Assembly: GCA_022578605.1 (NCBI GenBank)
Contig: MU394130.1
Location: forward strand, 62,001-126,000
Length of the DNA: 64,000 nt
DNA from: Camillea tinctor
Taxonomy: Eukaryota; Ascomycota; Sordariomycetes; Xylariales; Xylariaceae
Reading direction: 5' to 3'
Shown: one piece after another, positions 10,914 to 22,539 of the stretch
Numbering within the stretch: position 1 is the stretch's first letter
Layout of the letters: each line of letters begins with the position of its first letter
The notes under the pieces: generated by a model
What the model saw: the letters and a program-made list of their open reading frames with translations, nothing else
The model's database searches: none
Told to the model about the DNA's origin: nothing
Program-made: the position numbers and the translations under genes

Positions 10914-12599
10914 AGGTTCAACGGAGGTATGTGTGTATATAGTAATTTTTATGCTGGATCTAATGGAGTCCTCATTTTCTTTCTACGTTTGAAGTTGAAT
11001 GTCTATGATCTGAGGCCCGTGAAGCTAGATCAATCGAGGAAGAATGTGGTTCCCTTGAATTTGCTTGAAAGGATGAGAGGGGACCAATTCAATGGACAGC
11101 AGCATGCCGGAATCATGTAGGTTATATGTTCCATCTATGTCGCTGATATCCCTATAGAGATGGGGTGGGTTCCATGTTGTCTTGGGTTTTCAAGTAGAGA
11201 ACTCTACAACTTAAGGTGGTGATGTAGGTAAGGAGGTAGATCCACTGGTCCATAACTTACCTTACATAACAAGTTTTATACGTGCTAGGGCCGACAGATT
11301 ATAAGAGATACCTAATTCAAATATGCATGTCAACTTATTGATACCATTGCATGTAGACTTTATATGAGCGTCTTATTCCCGTTCCCCGGTAAGACTTCCG
11401 TTTCACTAGTACCTGGGTATCTCAATTCTTTACTTGCAAATAATTGGTCCGAGGAGTTAAATATGTTGAGTGGGGGAGCGATTTCTTTCCTTCATTCTTC
11501 AAGTTTCGTATACGGACTATGTGTAACATGACTTGCTATGTACGTCAGGTGGGTGTTGGAGGCATATACTAAGAGAAATACATGGATATTTGAAACTCTA
11601 AAGGGGATTTTACGTTCAAGGAAACTCTGTAGTTACCCGTTAGATTTGGTATGTTGTGTAGGCTAAATTCATTCAAGGTTTACCATAACCTTCAAGGAGT
11701 AGATGATGCGTATTTACAAAGGATATAGGTTAGATGGTTATGGGATTGATCCCGAGTTCTCATGTAGTATTGTGGTTCACAGATAAGACAAGACGAGCTG
11801 GAACATGTACTTAATAGCTGATAAGTAGAAATGATTATCAACAATGCTATCAACTTTTGTAATTGTGATCTATTTTTACCTAACTAGGTTTGTAAGTTCG
11901 TAACCTAGTAGGATTTATCCAATGCTACTGCTCACCTACCTAGAGAAAATGAGTGAATTGGTTGTAGTTAAGGATGTTGGTTAGCTGGGGACTGAACTGG
12001 CTACTAACCCCTATTCTATACCCTTAAGAGTGCTTGTAACACCTTTCTTACTACACCTAGTAGACCCCGGGTAAGTCGCCAAATATATCGTATACTCCTA
12101 CGCCAGGCCTAAATTCTATCTTATCTCACATGCGGATAGTGATCTCTTCGTAACAGAGACGGTACTTCGATCTGTAATGCTCTACCTATACGATATACGT
12201 ACTGACCGATAGAACCTTCCCCCTTCCCTCCTCCTTCTTTAGTCAGACCGTGCCACAGATTAGCAGCATTATGGAGGGAATAGACTTCCACCAGCTCTCT
12301 CTCGCGCCCCACCCTCTACACCCCTTTCCCTCCTGACTTCGTAGAGCTGGAAGAAAAGAAAGGAAACGGAACCATCGGATATCGGATTTCTAAGCTTTGC
12401 TGATATAGCCTTTATTGATTCAAGTTATCTGAGGGTGATCTGTCTTTTGTTTATCAATTAGCACTTCCTTTGTAGTAGGATTATCCTACGCGAGTGTTCA
12501 CTGAAGACGCAACTGATTTTCTGTTGCCAGAGTTTGATAGTCTTATCTTTTATTTATCTCGTATCTTTATTCACTCATCTCACCCTAGGAGTCGAGAAG
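10914..12599. other. Intergenic spacer
   Basis: No coding region is supported. It presumably holds the 3' UTR of the reductase gene and the former promoter of the NRPS-like locus. Short CTAGGTA-like motifs recur, with no long repeat. Confidence 0.5.
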
Positions 12600-15500
12600 A
12601 TGAGTCCCATCGGGCGCTTGTTGCCATCTCTTGTAGATGAAATCGCGCAGACCGACCCGCACCGTGTCTTATATTCCGTAGCCAAGACGCAAAACCCGGA
12701 GGATGGGTCGGAGGACATTGGCGCAAAGACGTTTGCCCAGGCCGTTGATCGCTGCGCTTGGCACATAGAGGAACACCTAGGACGCGGTCAGGGGTTCCCG
12801 ACACTTACCTATTTGGGTCCGCAGGATCTTGTCTATGGCATCTTGGTCCTGGCCTGCGCCAAGACCGGGTATAAACTCCTGCTCAACTCGACTAGGAATA
12901 CGCTGAAAGCTCATCTATCGCTCCTTAAAGAGATGCGATGCGGCGTGTTTCTCCTTCCCCCTGATTTTCACCTACCCATCGTGAAACAGATTCTGGCCGT
13001 GAAGGAGATGGACGTTCTCGAGGTCCCGGGATTAAAATACTGGACCGAGGATGGCGGAGCGGACAAGCCCTATCCTTATACCAAGACCTTTTCGGAGGCT
13101 AAGTCGGACCCATTCGTGGTCATGCATACTTCAGGCTCAACAAGTCTGCCGAAACCAATTATTCAGACCCACGGGACGCATGCAGTAGTAAACGCATATG
13201 TGGATTTGTCTTCGCTGGGGGATGAGCCTTGTTATCCCCCTTTATGTGTAGGAAAGCGGGTGCACCTTGGATTTCCGCTTTTTCACACGGCTGGGTTTAT
13301 AATGTTGTTGCCCGGGGCTATATACCCTAGGGATACAGTAGTCCTGGGCCTATTTCTACCATTTGCTGAAGTTGTGAATGCTGTTTATGTCTATGTAAAC
13401 GTGCAGTATAGTTGTTTTTTACCGACCGTGTGGGTTGACCTTGTTAAAAACCTGGAATACCTTGATAACCTTAGTTTATTAGAACAGACTATGTTTGGAG
13501 GAGGGCTTTTGCCTCAAGCAGTAGGCGACTTGATTATTACCAAAACGAAATTGCTTAACTGCATTGGTATAACAGAGTGTGGTGTATTCTCTACACAGAT
13601 GTACGACCCGGAAGACTGGGCATATCTCAAGATTAGCTCTGTTTTAGGGCAGGAGTATCGCTATTTTTCGGATGACTTATACGAGCAGGTTATCGTAAGA
13701 AAGCCGGAGCTTTAGATGTATCAGGGCATCTTTGAGACCTTTCCGGATTTGAACGAGTGGCCAATGAAGGACTTTTACTCGAAGCATCCTAAGAAAGATA
13801 TTTGGTTCTATAGAGGACGTGCAGATGACATTATCGTTTACTCGACGGGAGAGAAGCTCAACCCCCTTGAGATGGAGTCAATTATAAGTGCAAACCCAGC
13901 TGTCAAAGGGGCGATTATCAATGGTCTTGGTCGGTTCCAATCGAGCCTGTTAGTTGATACAGTTCACCCGCCCCGGAATGAATCTGAGAGATTAGTGCTT
14001 CTAGACGCAATATGGCCGTCGGTGAAAGCTGCGAACGAGAAGAGCCCTTCGCATGGTCGGATCTATCGTAACATGATCCTGTTCGTGTCTGCAGATAAAC
14101 CTGTACCGAGAGCCGGTAAAGGCACGATACAGCGTAAGATGGCTTTAGATCTCTATGCGGATGAATTCGATACGTTGTATAAGGAAAATGAGAGGTCTCT
14201 AGATAGCCATACTTCAGATATCATAGAACCTAAGGCGGGTGGAGACAGCAGCGTGCAAGATATGATTAGGCATATAATCTCCACATCCACCGATATTGAT
14301 GCTGATGAGTTGGATTTTGATGCCAACTTCTTCGAACTTGGGGTCGATTCATTGCAAGTAACGGCGATTGCCCGAGCCATTAACAGACATTTTCTAGCAC
14401 GTGGAAAGCCGCAGGCAATTCAAGCTAAGACGGTATATGCGAATCCTAGCATCGTGGGGTTAACGGATATTGTATCGGCCCTTTCAGCAGGCCATAACAC
14501 TAGTCACAAGCTAGGGAGCGACATGGAAACAATGCAAAGGCTTCACGACTTGTATACAGAGAGACTTCCACTCACCACGAGGGAGGCAGGCGTGGCCAAA
14601 ACCCGAGAATGGCATCGCTATCCTGTTAACTGGCTCTACTGGCTCGCTTGGGTCGTATATACTTGATTCTTTGAACCGAGACGCCCGTGTTTCGCGTGTC
14701 TACTGCCTCAATAGAGGCCAAGGAAGCCTAGAGCAGCAGAAGAAATCGCAGGCCAGCAAAGGACTTGGTCCACTTGGAGACAAGGTACAGTGCCTTGATG
14801 CAGACATGTCCAAGCCATATTTCGGTCTCGTGAAACGGGATTACCTGGAGCTGCTAGGCGAAGTCACCACCGTGATCCATAACGCGTGGAAAGTCGACTT
14901 CAATCTACCCATCGACTCTTTTGGTAGCCATATTAAAACGGTCCGGAGGTTTATCAATTTTTCAGCACATTCAACCTACGGGGCGCAGATTTTCTTCATT
15001 TCGAGCTTGAGCGCGGTTGCTAATTGGCATTCTGCGACAGGGCACACGGGCAAGGTCCCGGAACGGGCATATGAAGACTGGCGCATATCAGAGGCCATGG
15101 GGTACGGAGAATCCAAGTTTCTAGCGGAACGGGTACTCTACACAGCAGCTTGCGAGGCTGGTATCTCTACCGTTGCTTGCCAGGTGGGCCAGGTTGCGGG
15201 GCCGACGACGGATGTGGGAATGTGGCCCAAACAGGAGTGGCTGCCGAGCTTGATCGCGAGCTCGAAATACCTAGGCAAGCTGCCATCATCTCTGGGACAT
15301 CTGGAGATGGTAGACTGGGTGCCTGTGGATGTGGCCGCCCAGAGTATCGCCGAGCTGGCTATATATTCCACGAGATCATGCACCACGGCTACGGGTGCGG
15401 AGGTGTATCACGTAGCGAACCCCCAACCCACAGCCTGGGAGAAGCTCGCGGTCAAGGTGGTGCTTCAACTCCAGGTCACAGGTCAAATCGAGATGGTATC

Positions 15501-15729
15501 CCTGGAGGCGTGGATAAGCTCCCTACGCGAAAGTGTGTCTGCGATTGAAGACATCGAGCGGAATCCAGCGATTAAGCTTCTTGATTTCTTCGAAGGCTTG
15601 GTTGGCAAGACGACAGAACCAGCGTTGTTGGATGTCGAGAAGGCAGTAGGAATATCGCAGTCCCTGGCTAATTTAGGTCCTGTTGGTGACGAGTGGATGG
15701 CGACCTGGATGGGACAATGGGGGTTTTGA
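12600..15729 (+). pseudogene. NRPS-like adenylation-thiolation-reductase gene, inactivated
   Basis: The three-domain order of a fungal NRPS-like reductase can be read across the locus. The adenylation domain has TSGSTSLPKP as core A3 (the usual G after T is S). The carrier domain has the phosphopantetheine serine in ELGVDSLQ near 14338-14361. The C-terminal thioester reductase has the NAD(P) motif LLTGSTGSLGS at 14623-14655 and the short-chain-dehydrogenase pair in YGESK (15103-15117). Two lesions break it: an in-frame TAG at 13713-13715 inside the adenylation domain (usual context RKPELEMYQG), and a +1 shift near 14621-14623, directly before the NAD-binding glycines. Neither can be removed by a plausible intron. 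The start at 12600 (MSPIGRLL) matches family starts. The intact product would be about 1040 residues. Such enzymes activate and reduce carboxylic acids; the substrate cannot be told. Confidence 0.85.
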
Positions 15730-16254
15730 GGTTGAGGGTTGGAAGGGTTGATAAGTTAGTTAGGATGCTGGCAATTTTTGTATAAGTCCCGCATACAGTA
15801 TTGATACACAGTGGGAGGACAGTACGGAGGTAAGCAAGAGCCAATCAGGGGTTAGATCACTTTCCCAACTGGTAGTAGTCTAAGTTAGCGTGCTGTGCCT
15901 GATCTGTCGTCTGTGTATGTACGTACCTACCTGCCTACTTAGGGGAAGGAAGGGGGGACCACAAAAAGATGAGGGGTACGGAGTAGGAGAGAAAAGAAGG
16001 AGAGGGGCAGGTACCGATGAACAATAGGCAACTAGCGTTAACAGTACAATAGAACAGTACTCAGTACAATGGAGGGGTTAAAAAAAAGAAAAAAGTTTAA
16101 AAAAAAAATTGACAAATTGACCAACGACTTTTATAGTTACTACTAGTAGTATGTATGTACCTAAGTAGATTTACTCATTCTTACCTCGACCTACATCTTT
16201 TTTCCCCTTCTTCTTCTTCTATTCTGGTGACTCACGATAACAAGTCTTCCCCAT
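15730..16254. other. Intergenic / 5' UTR of arginyl-tRNA synthetase gene
   Basis: This holds A-tracts near 16080-16110, a short inverted stretch around actagtagtatg, and a pyrimidine-rich leader (ccccttcttcttcttc) before the upstream ATG at 16255. An earlier out-of-frame ATG near 16155 could act as a leader ORF start if transcription begins that far upstream. Confidence 0.4.
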
Positions 16255-18624
16255 ATGACCGTCATCGCACCGGTGACAGGCCTCTGGAATATCAATTCTT
16301 GTTCTTCTCTTTGTTCTTCTTCTACTGGTCTCGTAACCAAATTCTTTCGTCGCAATTTGCGCTTGTCTCCTTCTTCTTCCTTCTTACCCCGCCATCACCA
16401 CTATCATCATTGGCCTCAACCTCGATCTCAACCTCTACTCTCACAATTCGCCAAGTCGCATCACAGCTCGCCACCTTCATACAGGACCATGGCCACAACC
16501 ACCACCGATTCCGTTGACCGGCTGACGGCCCAGCTCGACGGGCTGCCTCCTATCGACCCCTATCCCAACTGTTACCCTGACACCAACCCCCAAGACATCT
16601 ACCGATCGCATATCACCTCTATTCTACACAAGATCACCGGTATTGATACCAAGATCATATACCCAGCCCTGCAATGGACACTGTCGCTAGACAAGGGTGA
16701 CATGGTCCTCCCCATCCCTGCCCTGCGTGTCAAGGGCAAGCCTGCTGATCTGGCCCAGCAATGGCTAGAGAAGGTACTTACTATACTATAGAGATTATAA
16801 CTATATCTATAACTATATCTATGTCTCGTATTGCAGAAATCTGATCTGACTGAAACTTTTGCAGTGGCCCGAATCCCCCCTCGTAGAAAAGCCCTCCACC
16901 AACACCGCTTTCCTCCCCTTCTTCTTCAAGCCCGGTCCCCTCGCCAAGATCCTCATACCCTCAGCCCGGAAAAATGGCCGTGAATTCGGTAACAACACAG
17001 CAAATGGTCTCAAGGACCCCTCCGACCCCTCCAAGGGCAAGAAGCGCATAGTCGTCGAGTTCTCATCCCCCAACATTGCGAAGCCCTTCCATGCCGGCCA
17101 CTTGCGCAGCACCATCATTGGAGGTTTCCTGAGCAATCTATATGAAGCAGCTGGATGGGATGTTGTGCGGATAAACTACCTTGGCGACTGGGGAAAGCAA
17201 TACGGTCTATTGGCGCAAGGATTTAAGAAGTATGGCAGTGAGGAGGCCCTTGCCCAAAACCCCATCAACCATCTATACGAGGTCTACGTCAAGATTAGCA
17301 AGGAGGTCGCTGATGAGAAGGAGGAGATCGCTAAGCTCACGCAAGAGGGCAAGACCGCCGAGGCCCAGGCTCTTAAGGATAGTGGCGTCGATGAGGAGGC
17401 CCGACGATACTTCAAGCTCATGACCGATGGCGACGCTGATGCATTGGCTCTTTGGAAGAGGTTCCGTGACCTCAGCATTACCCGCTACAAGGAGACCTAC
17501 GCCCGACTGAATATCCGCTTCGATGACTACTCAGGAGAAAGCCAAGTGTCGGAGGATTCCATGAACCAGATCATGCAGAAAATGCTGGAGAAGGGCATCG
17601 CAGAGGAGTCCGAAGGTGCGCTTATTGTTGACTTCACTAAGCATGTGCCGGGAAAGCCCGGTAAGGCTCTTGAGAAGCCCATTGTCCGGAAGAAGGATGG
17701 CACTGCTCTCTACCTGACCCGAGACATTAGCGAGCTTCTCCACCGACACGAGAAATACCAGTTCGACCAATGCATTTATGTCATCGCTAGCCAGCAAGAC
17801 CTCCACGTGAAGCAGTTCTTCAAGATTGTCGAGCTGCTTGGCTACCAAGATATCGCCTCCAAGGCCCAGCATGTGAACTTCGGTCTAGTTCTCGGAATGA
17901 GCACGCGAAGGGGAACTGCCAAATTCCTTGACGACATCCTTCGAGATGTGGGAGACCACATGCACGAAGTGATGCGCAAGAACGATGATAAGTATAAGCA
18001 GGTTGAGAATCCTGAGGCTACCGCCGATATCCTAGGTATCAGCTCGGTCATGGTTCAAGACATGAGCGGCAAGAGGTAGAATATACCCATCCTCCTTTTT
18101 CTTTCTTTCCAATTGCGACAGCTAATTTGGTAAACCAGGATCAACAATTACCACTTCAACATGGAGACCATGACCTCGTTTGAAGGTGACACCGGCCCCT
18201 ACCTTCAGTATGCTCACGCTCGGTTGTGCTCTATCACGCGAAAGGCCGCCCTCAGCGAGGAGGAGATCGCTTCTGCGGACCTCTCGCTTCTCACTGAGAT
18301 CCATGCAATCAACTTAATCCGAGTCCTTGCCCAGTGGCCAGATGTAGTCCAAAACACACTGCGAACGCTTGAACCTACAACTATCCTGACATATCTCTTC
18401 AAGATGACACACGTTCTGAGCTCGAGTTACGACCATCTCAGAATTGTGGGATCTGAACCCGGTCTCATGAAAGCACGTATGGCCCTGTACGATGCGGCAC
18501 TCATCGTTCTCAACAATGGCATGCGCCTCCTAGGACTATCGCCCTTAGAGAGGTAAGAAACCCATGAAATAGCCGCCTTATTCGTGACATTGGTTATATA
18601 CTTACACGGCAATATAGGATGTAA
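16255..18624 (+). CDS. Arginyl-tRNA synthetase (cytosolic, with possible mitochondrial long form)
   Basis: Four exons: up to 16773, 16865-18075, 18139-18552 and 18618-18624. The short form starts at 16489 (accATGg context) and has 638 residues; an in-frame upstream ATG at 16255 adds 78 residues with no Asp or Glu and several Arg, which resembles a mitochondrial presequence. Class I signatures are present: an HIGH-like HAGH in PFHAGHLRST and a degenerate KMSKS loop, MSTRRG, as in eukaryotic ArgRS. The N-terminal additional domain and the C-terminal helical anticodon-binding domain (from about NNYHFNMETM) are in order. The last exon adds only the end of an Arg codon, a Met and the stop (ERM), the conserved end of the family; Met closes the tRNA contact in ArgRS enzymes. 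Role: arginine charging of tRNA(Arg). Confidence 0.95.
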
Positions 18625-19398
18625 AAGCAATAAAAACATGGAATAAGAGATCTAGACTATAAACAGTGCTTAGGCAGCTCGGACATAGTCGTTGTTGAAT
18701 GTGGGACCCTGATATTTTCCACGTAGACGTGAGAGTTGTGATAAATACCATGCGCAGTAGCGCACAGTCATGATCATGTTATATCGGGATACTAGAACCC
18801 CTCTAATGGAAGGGCTGAATTGTCAAGACAGATAGAGGAAACCTATAACCACAGCATTGGACTAGGTTTATACTCGAAGGGTGGCAGTATACTAGCCTAG
18901 TTGACATCAATGGCACTGCGAGTTTTAATTCATCCCCATGTACAGTATAGAGTGGTGATTATAAAGATGTCTCTCCCCATGTTCTCATGTATCATTCGCC
19001 TAACTGAAAAGGCGTATAATGTATGCAATCTCGCTAGCTTTTCGGTAACCACTTAGAGCTAGAAACTAGAAAACCCCCTACCGACAAGCAGCGTTCGAAA
19101 CCGAGACAAGAACGGATTACCAATACCTCCATAAGCTAAACAGGAAGAGAGATATATAAAATTTCTTACGCCATCCTAAAATCCCATACCTATAAAATAT
19201 ATGGCTGCCCAAAGTTCCTATGCAATATCCGTAGTTAGGTACCTATGTTTATTTACCAGACCCATGTTTCGCCCCGTATCCCTCTGCCTTCCTTACCCAT
19301 CTTTTACTAAGAGTCAAGAAGCAATATTAGTTACATATGAAATTGATCGTTTAAAAAAAAACCGGAATAAAGCATAGACAATACACTAGAGGGACTGC
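18625..19398. other. Intergenic spacer between convergent genes
   Basis: This separates the 3' ends of the ArgRS gene and the P450 gene. No coding signal or long repeat is seen; an A-tract lies near 19352. Confidence 0.5.
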
Positions 19399-22016
19399 TT
19401 AGGCCCAAATGTCAAATTTCTCAATCTCGGCCACCTCGCTGCTCACTGACGAGACAGAACCAGAGTGCTTCATAGATGCACTCGTGTCACTGCCATCATC
19501 GCTTACAGCGTCATAAGCTGCCATGATCTTCTGCTTCATGTCTACATAAGATCTAACAGAAAATCTGTTGGCTTTCATGTGCAGCAGCTCCTTGTGCTCC
19601 TTCTCCTCGTCATCCTCGCCTTTACCCGTCTCCCACATCTGGCGAAGCAGGCACTCCTTCTCCTCGCTGCGGGTGATGGCATCGAACTCGAAGGGTGCAG
19701 GCTTGGCGATGAGCAGAGGTGTATAATCATTCCAGTGCACTGGAATCTCACTGCCGTCGGGGCGGCGCTTCTTCTGGATATGGAATGCCCAGGCCATACC
19801 GCCCATCGCCAGGAATAAGTCCTGGTCCACGATCGGTATCCCCTGACATGTGCGACGTCCGAACCCGAACTGGCTGAACCCATGTAGATTCGGGTGTAGC
19901 GTCAATGGCTCCTTGTACGTTGGGTACTCAGGCGAGAGCCAGCGGCCCGGATTAAAGGCCTCGGCGTCGGGGTAAAGGGTTTCGTTGCGGGTTATGCCCC
20001 TATATTAATACGAGAAACTCAGAGAGGTCAGTGGGGGGTTGCAAGAAAGAGTAAGGGGTAGGGTTACAATGTTAGAAGAGAAAGAAAAGAGAGATATTGG
20101 ATAGGGTAGTATTTGGCTACAACTTGTGGCTGGATGAACGTGATCTCACCCGACGGCTACGTACCATTCTAATGCGTGAACCGTGGCACCCGCGGGGATG
20201 AAGTAACCATTGTACACGTCATCTTTCTCAATTGCATGCGGGATCCCTATAACCATCATCATCATCATAATCACGATCAGTATTATACGCAGCAAAAAAA
20301 AAGAAGAAAAAAAGAAGAAAAGAAAAGAAAAAAGCCTCTCGTCTGAGAGAGCGATTCCGACGTATTGGAAAATGAAAACGTAAAAGGGAGGAAGAGTGGA
20401 CATTATTTGAATGTATGAAGATATGAGGGAATAGAGAGAAAAAGGGGTAAGGATGAATTAAGTGATTAACTCACCCGTTGGCACAGGCGGCCGCCACCGG
20501 ATAACCTCCTTAACGACGGCGCGCAGCATGGGAAGTTTCTCGCGGTCTTCCCACTGCGGGCACGCGCCCCCACACACCTCATCGATCTCATCCTGAAGTT
20601 TCTTCTGCCACTCGGGGTAGTGCAGCATAGCGAGCAAGAAGCTCTGTATAGGACTGCCGATGGTGAGCGCGCCCGCGATGGCCATCTGGCCAACCACGTA
20701 GGTGGCCTCGGCCTCCTCACCCCACTTGGCCTTGTCGCCCGTCCGCGCGAGCCCCTCAATGAAGGTGCGCACGAAGCTGGGCTCGGCGGTGCCGTCCCGG
20801 ATGCGCGCGTGCACGTCGGCCACGTTGCCCTTGAGCAGGCCCGCCTCGAGCGCGTGCCGCGCGTTCTCCTTCTGCTTCCACGGGCTGAGGAACGCGGGCA
20901 GGTGCGCCAGCCACGACACCACGTTCGGCAGCGCCCCCGACGGCGAGATGGTCTCCAGCAGCCCGAACGTGGTCACCCGGAGGAGGTCCGCCGAATGCGG
21001 GCTCCCCCACGACAGGCGCGCTACCGTGCGGGCCGTGAACTGCTCGATGTACTCGCGGTACTGCGACGGGTCCCGTGAGAGCAGGTACAGGAAGCGGTCG
21101 CGCTCCTTACGCGGGTAGCCGTGGAGCGAGGCGCTCGCCGAGGTCGCCATCAGCTGCTGACAGAGCTTGCGCTGGCGCTTCCATGTATCTGGTGAGAGAT
21201 AGGGAGGGAGACACTCGTGTTAGTCGTGCAACCAACAGCCCCCATTCCCCTATATCCAAAATGAAGAAGGTGACAGTTGCTGATTCAGCTAATAATATAT
21301 ACATATATGTATATATATATTGTATATAATATATATATATGTACCTATGTATATGTATATGTATGTGTATGTACGCGCACGCACGCGCGCATACGTGTAA
21401 TAAGAGAAAACGTACCATTGCGACCAGTCAGAGCTAGGTAATCCCCCTTGGTCCGATTGTCAGGCAGGTTGGGGATCTGCGGGCGGTCCGAATAGATGAG
21501 TGCCCGCCTTGAGAGCAGGTCATGCGCGATTTCTTCAGACGAAATCCAGACGTGAACGGTTCCAAAAATTTCCATCTGATAGATTGGCCCATATTCTTTA
21601 CTCCATTCGTAGAACTTCAGCCATGATGCCTCGGCCGGCACATCGTGCACCCGCCCAACTAGAGGGTAACCTGTAGGTTGATTGCTGGTCAGCATACGTA
21701 ACATTACTTTATTTACATTACCTACATATGTCCCCATTGGCCAACCACCCAATAATTCACCAGGAGACCGGGGTTAGGGGGGTAAAGGGGAAAAGAAAAA
21801 ATGCTTGTTGTGCAACTACCACCACTTACATTTCGGGCCCGGCAACGGTCGGGCACCTGGAGGAATCCTGGCCCTGTTGTGCTCTCTCTTCTTCAGATAC
21901 AGGATGCAAAGCAGGAGTCCGCCAAATACGAGGAACGGTAGGGCGGCCATTCCCTTCGATGAATCTGAGTTGCTTGCTACTGGTTGTCCTCGACTCAGGA
22001 GAGACGCAGCAACCAA
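19399..22016 (-). CDS. Cytochrome P450 monooxygenase
   Basis: Five exons: 22016-21830, 21670-21416, 21188-20475, 20246-20165 and 19999-19399, giving 612 residues. If translation starts at the ATG at 21950 (MAALPFLVF) the product is 590 residues, with a more typical N-terminal membrane anchor (LPFLVFGGLLLCILYL). A proline-rich hinge follows (PPGARPLPGP). Hallmarks: oxygen-binding helix AGALT, ExxR helix EVIRW, aromatic region FNPGRW, and the haem loop FGFGRRTCQG with the cysteine thiolate. Only the haem-loop side of the hinge is unusual: the first splice makes GPKCYPL rather than the common GPKGxP. A long, acidic and serine-rich tail extends about 130 residues beyond the haem cysteine. It should be a microsomal enzyme; the CYP family and substrate are not recognised. 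Confidence 0.92.
21290..21385. repeat. TA/TG-rich simple repeat within a P450 intron
   Basis: Alternating TA, TATG and CGCG dinucleotides (atatatgtatatat and similar, then gcacgcacgcgcgc) fill the intron between P450 exons 2 and 3 (21189-21415). This is a microsatellite-like tract that makes this intron longer (227 nt) than its neighbours. Confidence 0.75.
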
Positions 22017-22390
22017 CCACGTGAAAGAATACCTGACGTTGGAGTGAAATGAGAGGATGAAAATGAATTTCGTATTAGAATATCTGCTTGTAAGTCAGAT
22101 TAAAGCCTCCATAGTTTCAGGAGGTAGAAGAAAAAGAGGATAGTTAGACCTTATTTCTCCCTATGTCGTCAATACCTCTCTATCTCTGTCTTTCGCTTCG
22201 TCGGAGTATAGACACAAAGTCGAATTATATAGTGAAATCCAGAAAGGGGAACAAAGTAGGATGAGGAGGAAAAGGGAGGGCTATGACTGTGGTTTAAAAG
22301 GATCATAGCCTCATCCAACGATATCTTTTCTAACCTAAGTACTGACTGTTTTTGTCCACCTGCCTATACCTACCTACCTATTCTATCATA

Positions 22391-22411
22391 GGGTCGGGGT
22401 GACCCCGACCC
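22391..22411. promoter_or_regulatory. Perfect 9-bp inverted repeat upstream of P450 gene
   Basis: Arms GGGTCGGGG and CCCCGACCC flank a TGA spacer, about 375 bp before the P450 start. It contains inverted CGG/CCG half-sites, the kind bound by dimeric Zn2Cys6 regulators. Function is inferred only. Confidence 0.4.
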
Positions 22412-22526
22412 ATCCCGGGGGGAAGTTGATTACATTGCTTTTGCTTAGCTGCCAAGCACATAACATGAGCAGTAAGTCACAAATACGACCTTCGCGGTCT
22501 GATTTCCAACAGCTGATATTGGTCCC

Positions 22527-22539
22527 CTCCCCGGGGGAG
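22527..22539. promoter_or_regulatory. GC-rich palindrome upstream of P450 gene
   Basis: Arms CTCCCC and GGGGAG surround one G, with an outer GGTC/GACC pairing extending the symmetry. It lies 116 bp beyond the first palindrome. C2H2-type (CCCC/GGGG) or Zn2Cys6 binding are possible. Confidence 0.3.

Noticed and set aside
13716..14666. Separate small genes in the NRPS-like locus (three neighbouring frames)
   Set aside because: All three parts fit one A-T-R protein in order, so they are fragments of one broken gene.
20620..21118. Long antisense frames over the P450 exon 3
   Set aside because: They mirror a GC-rich coding exon with clear P450 motifs on the minus strand.
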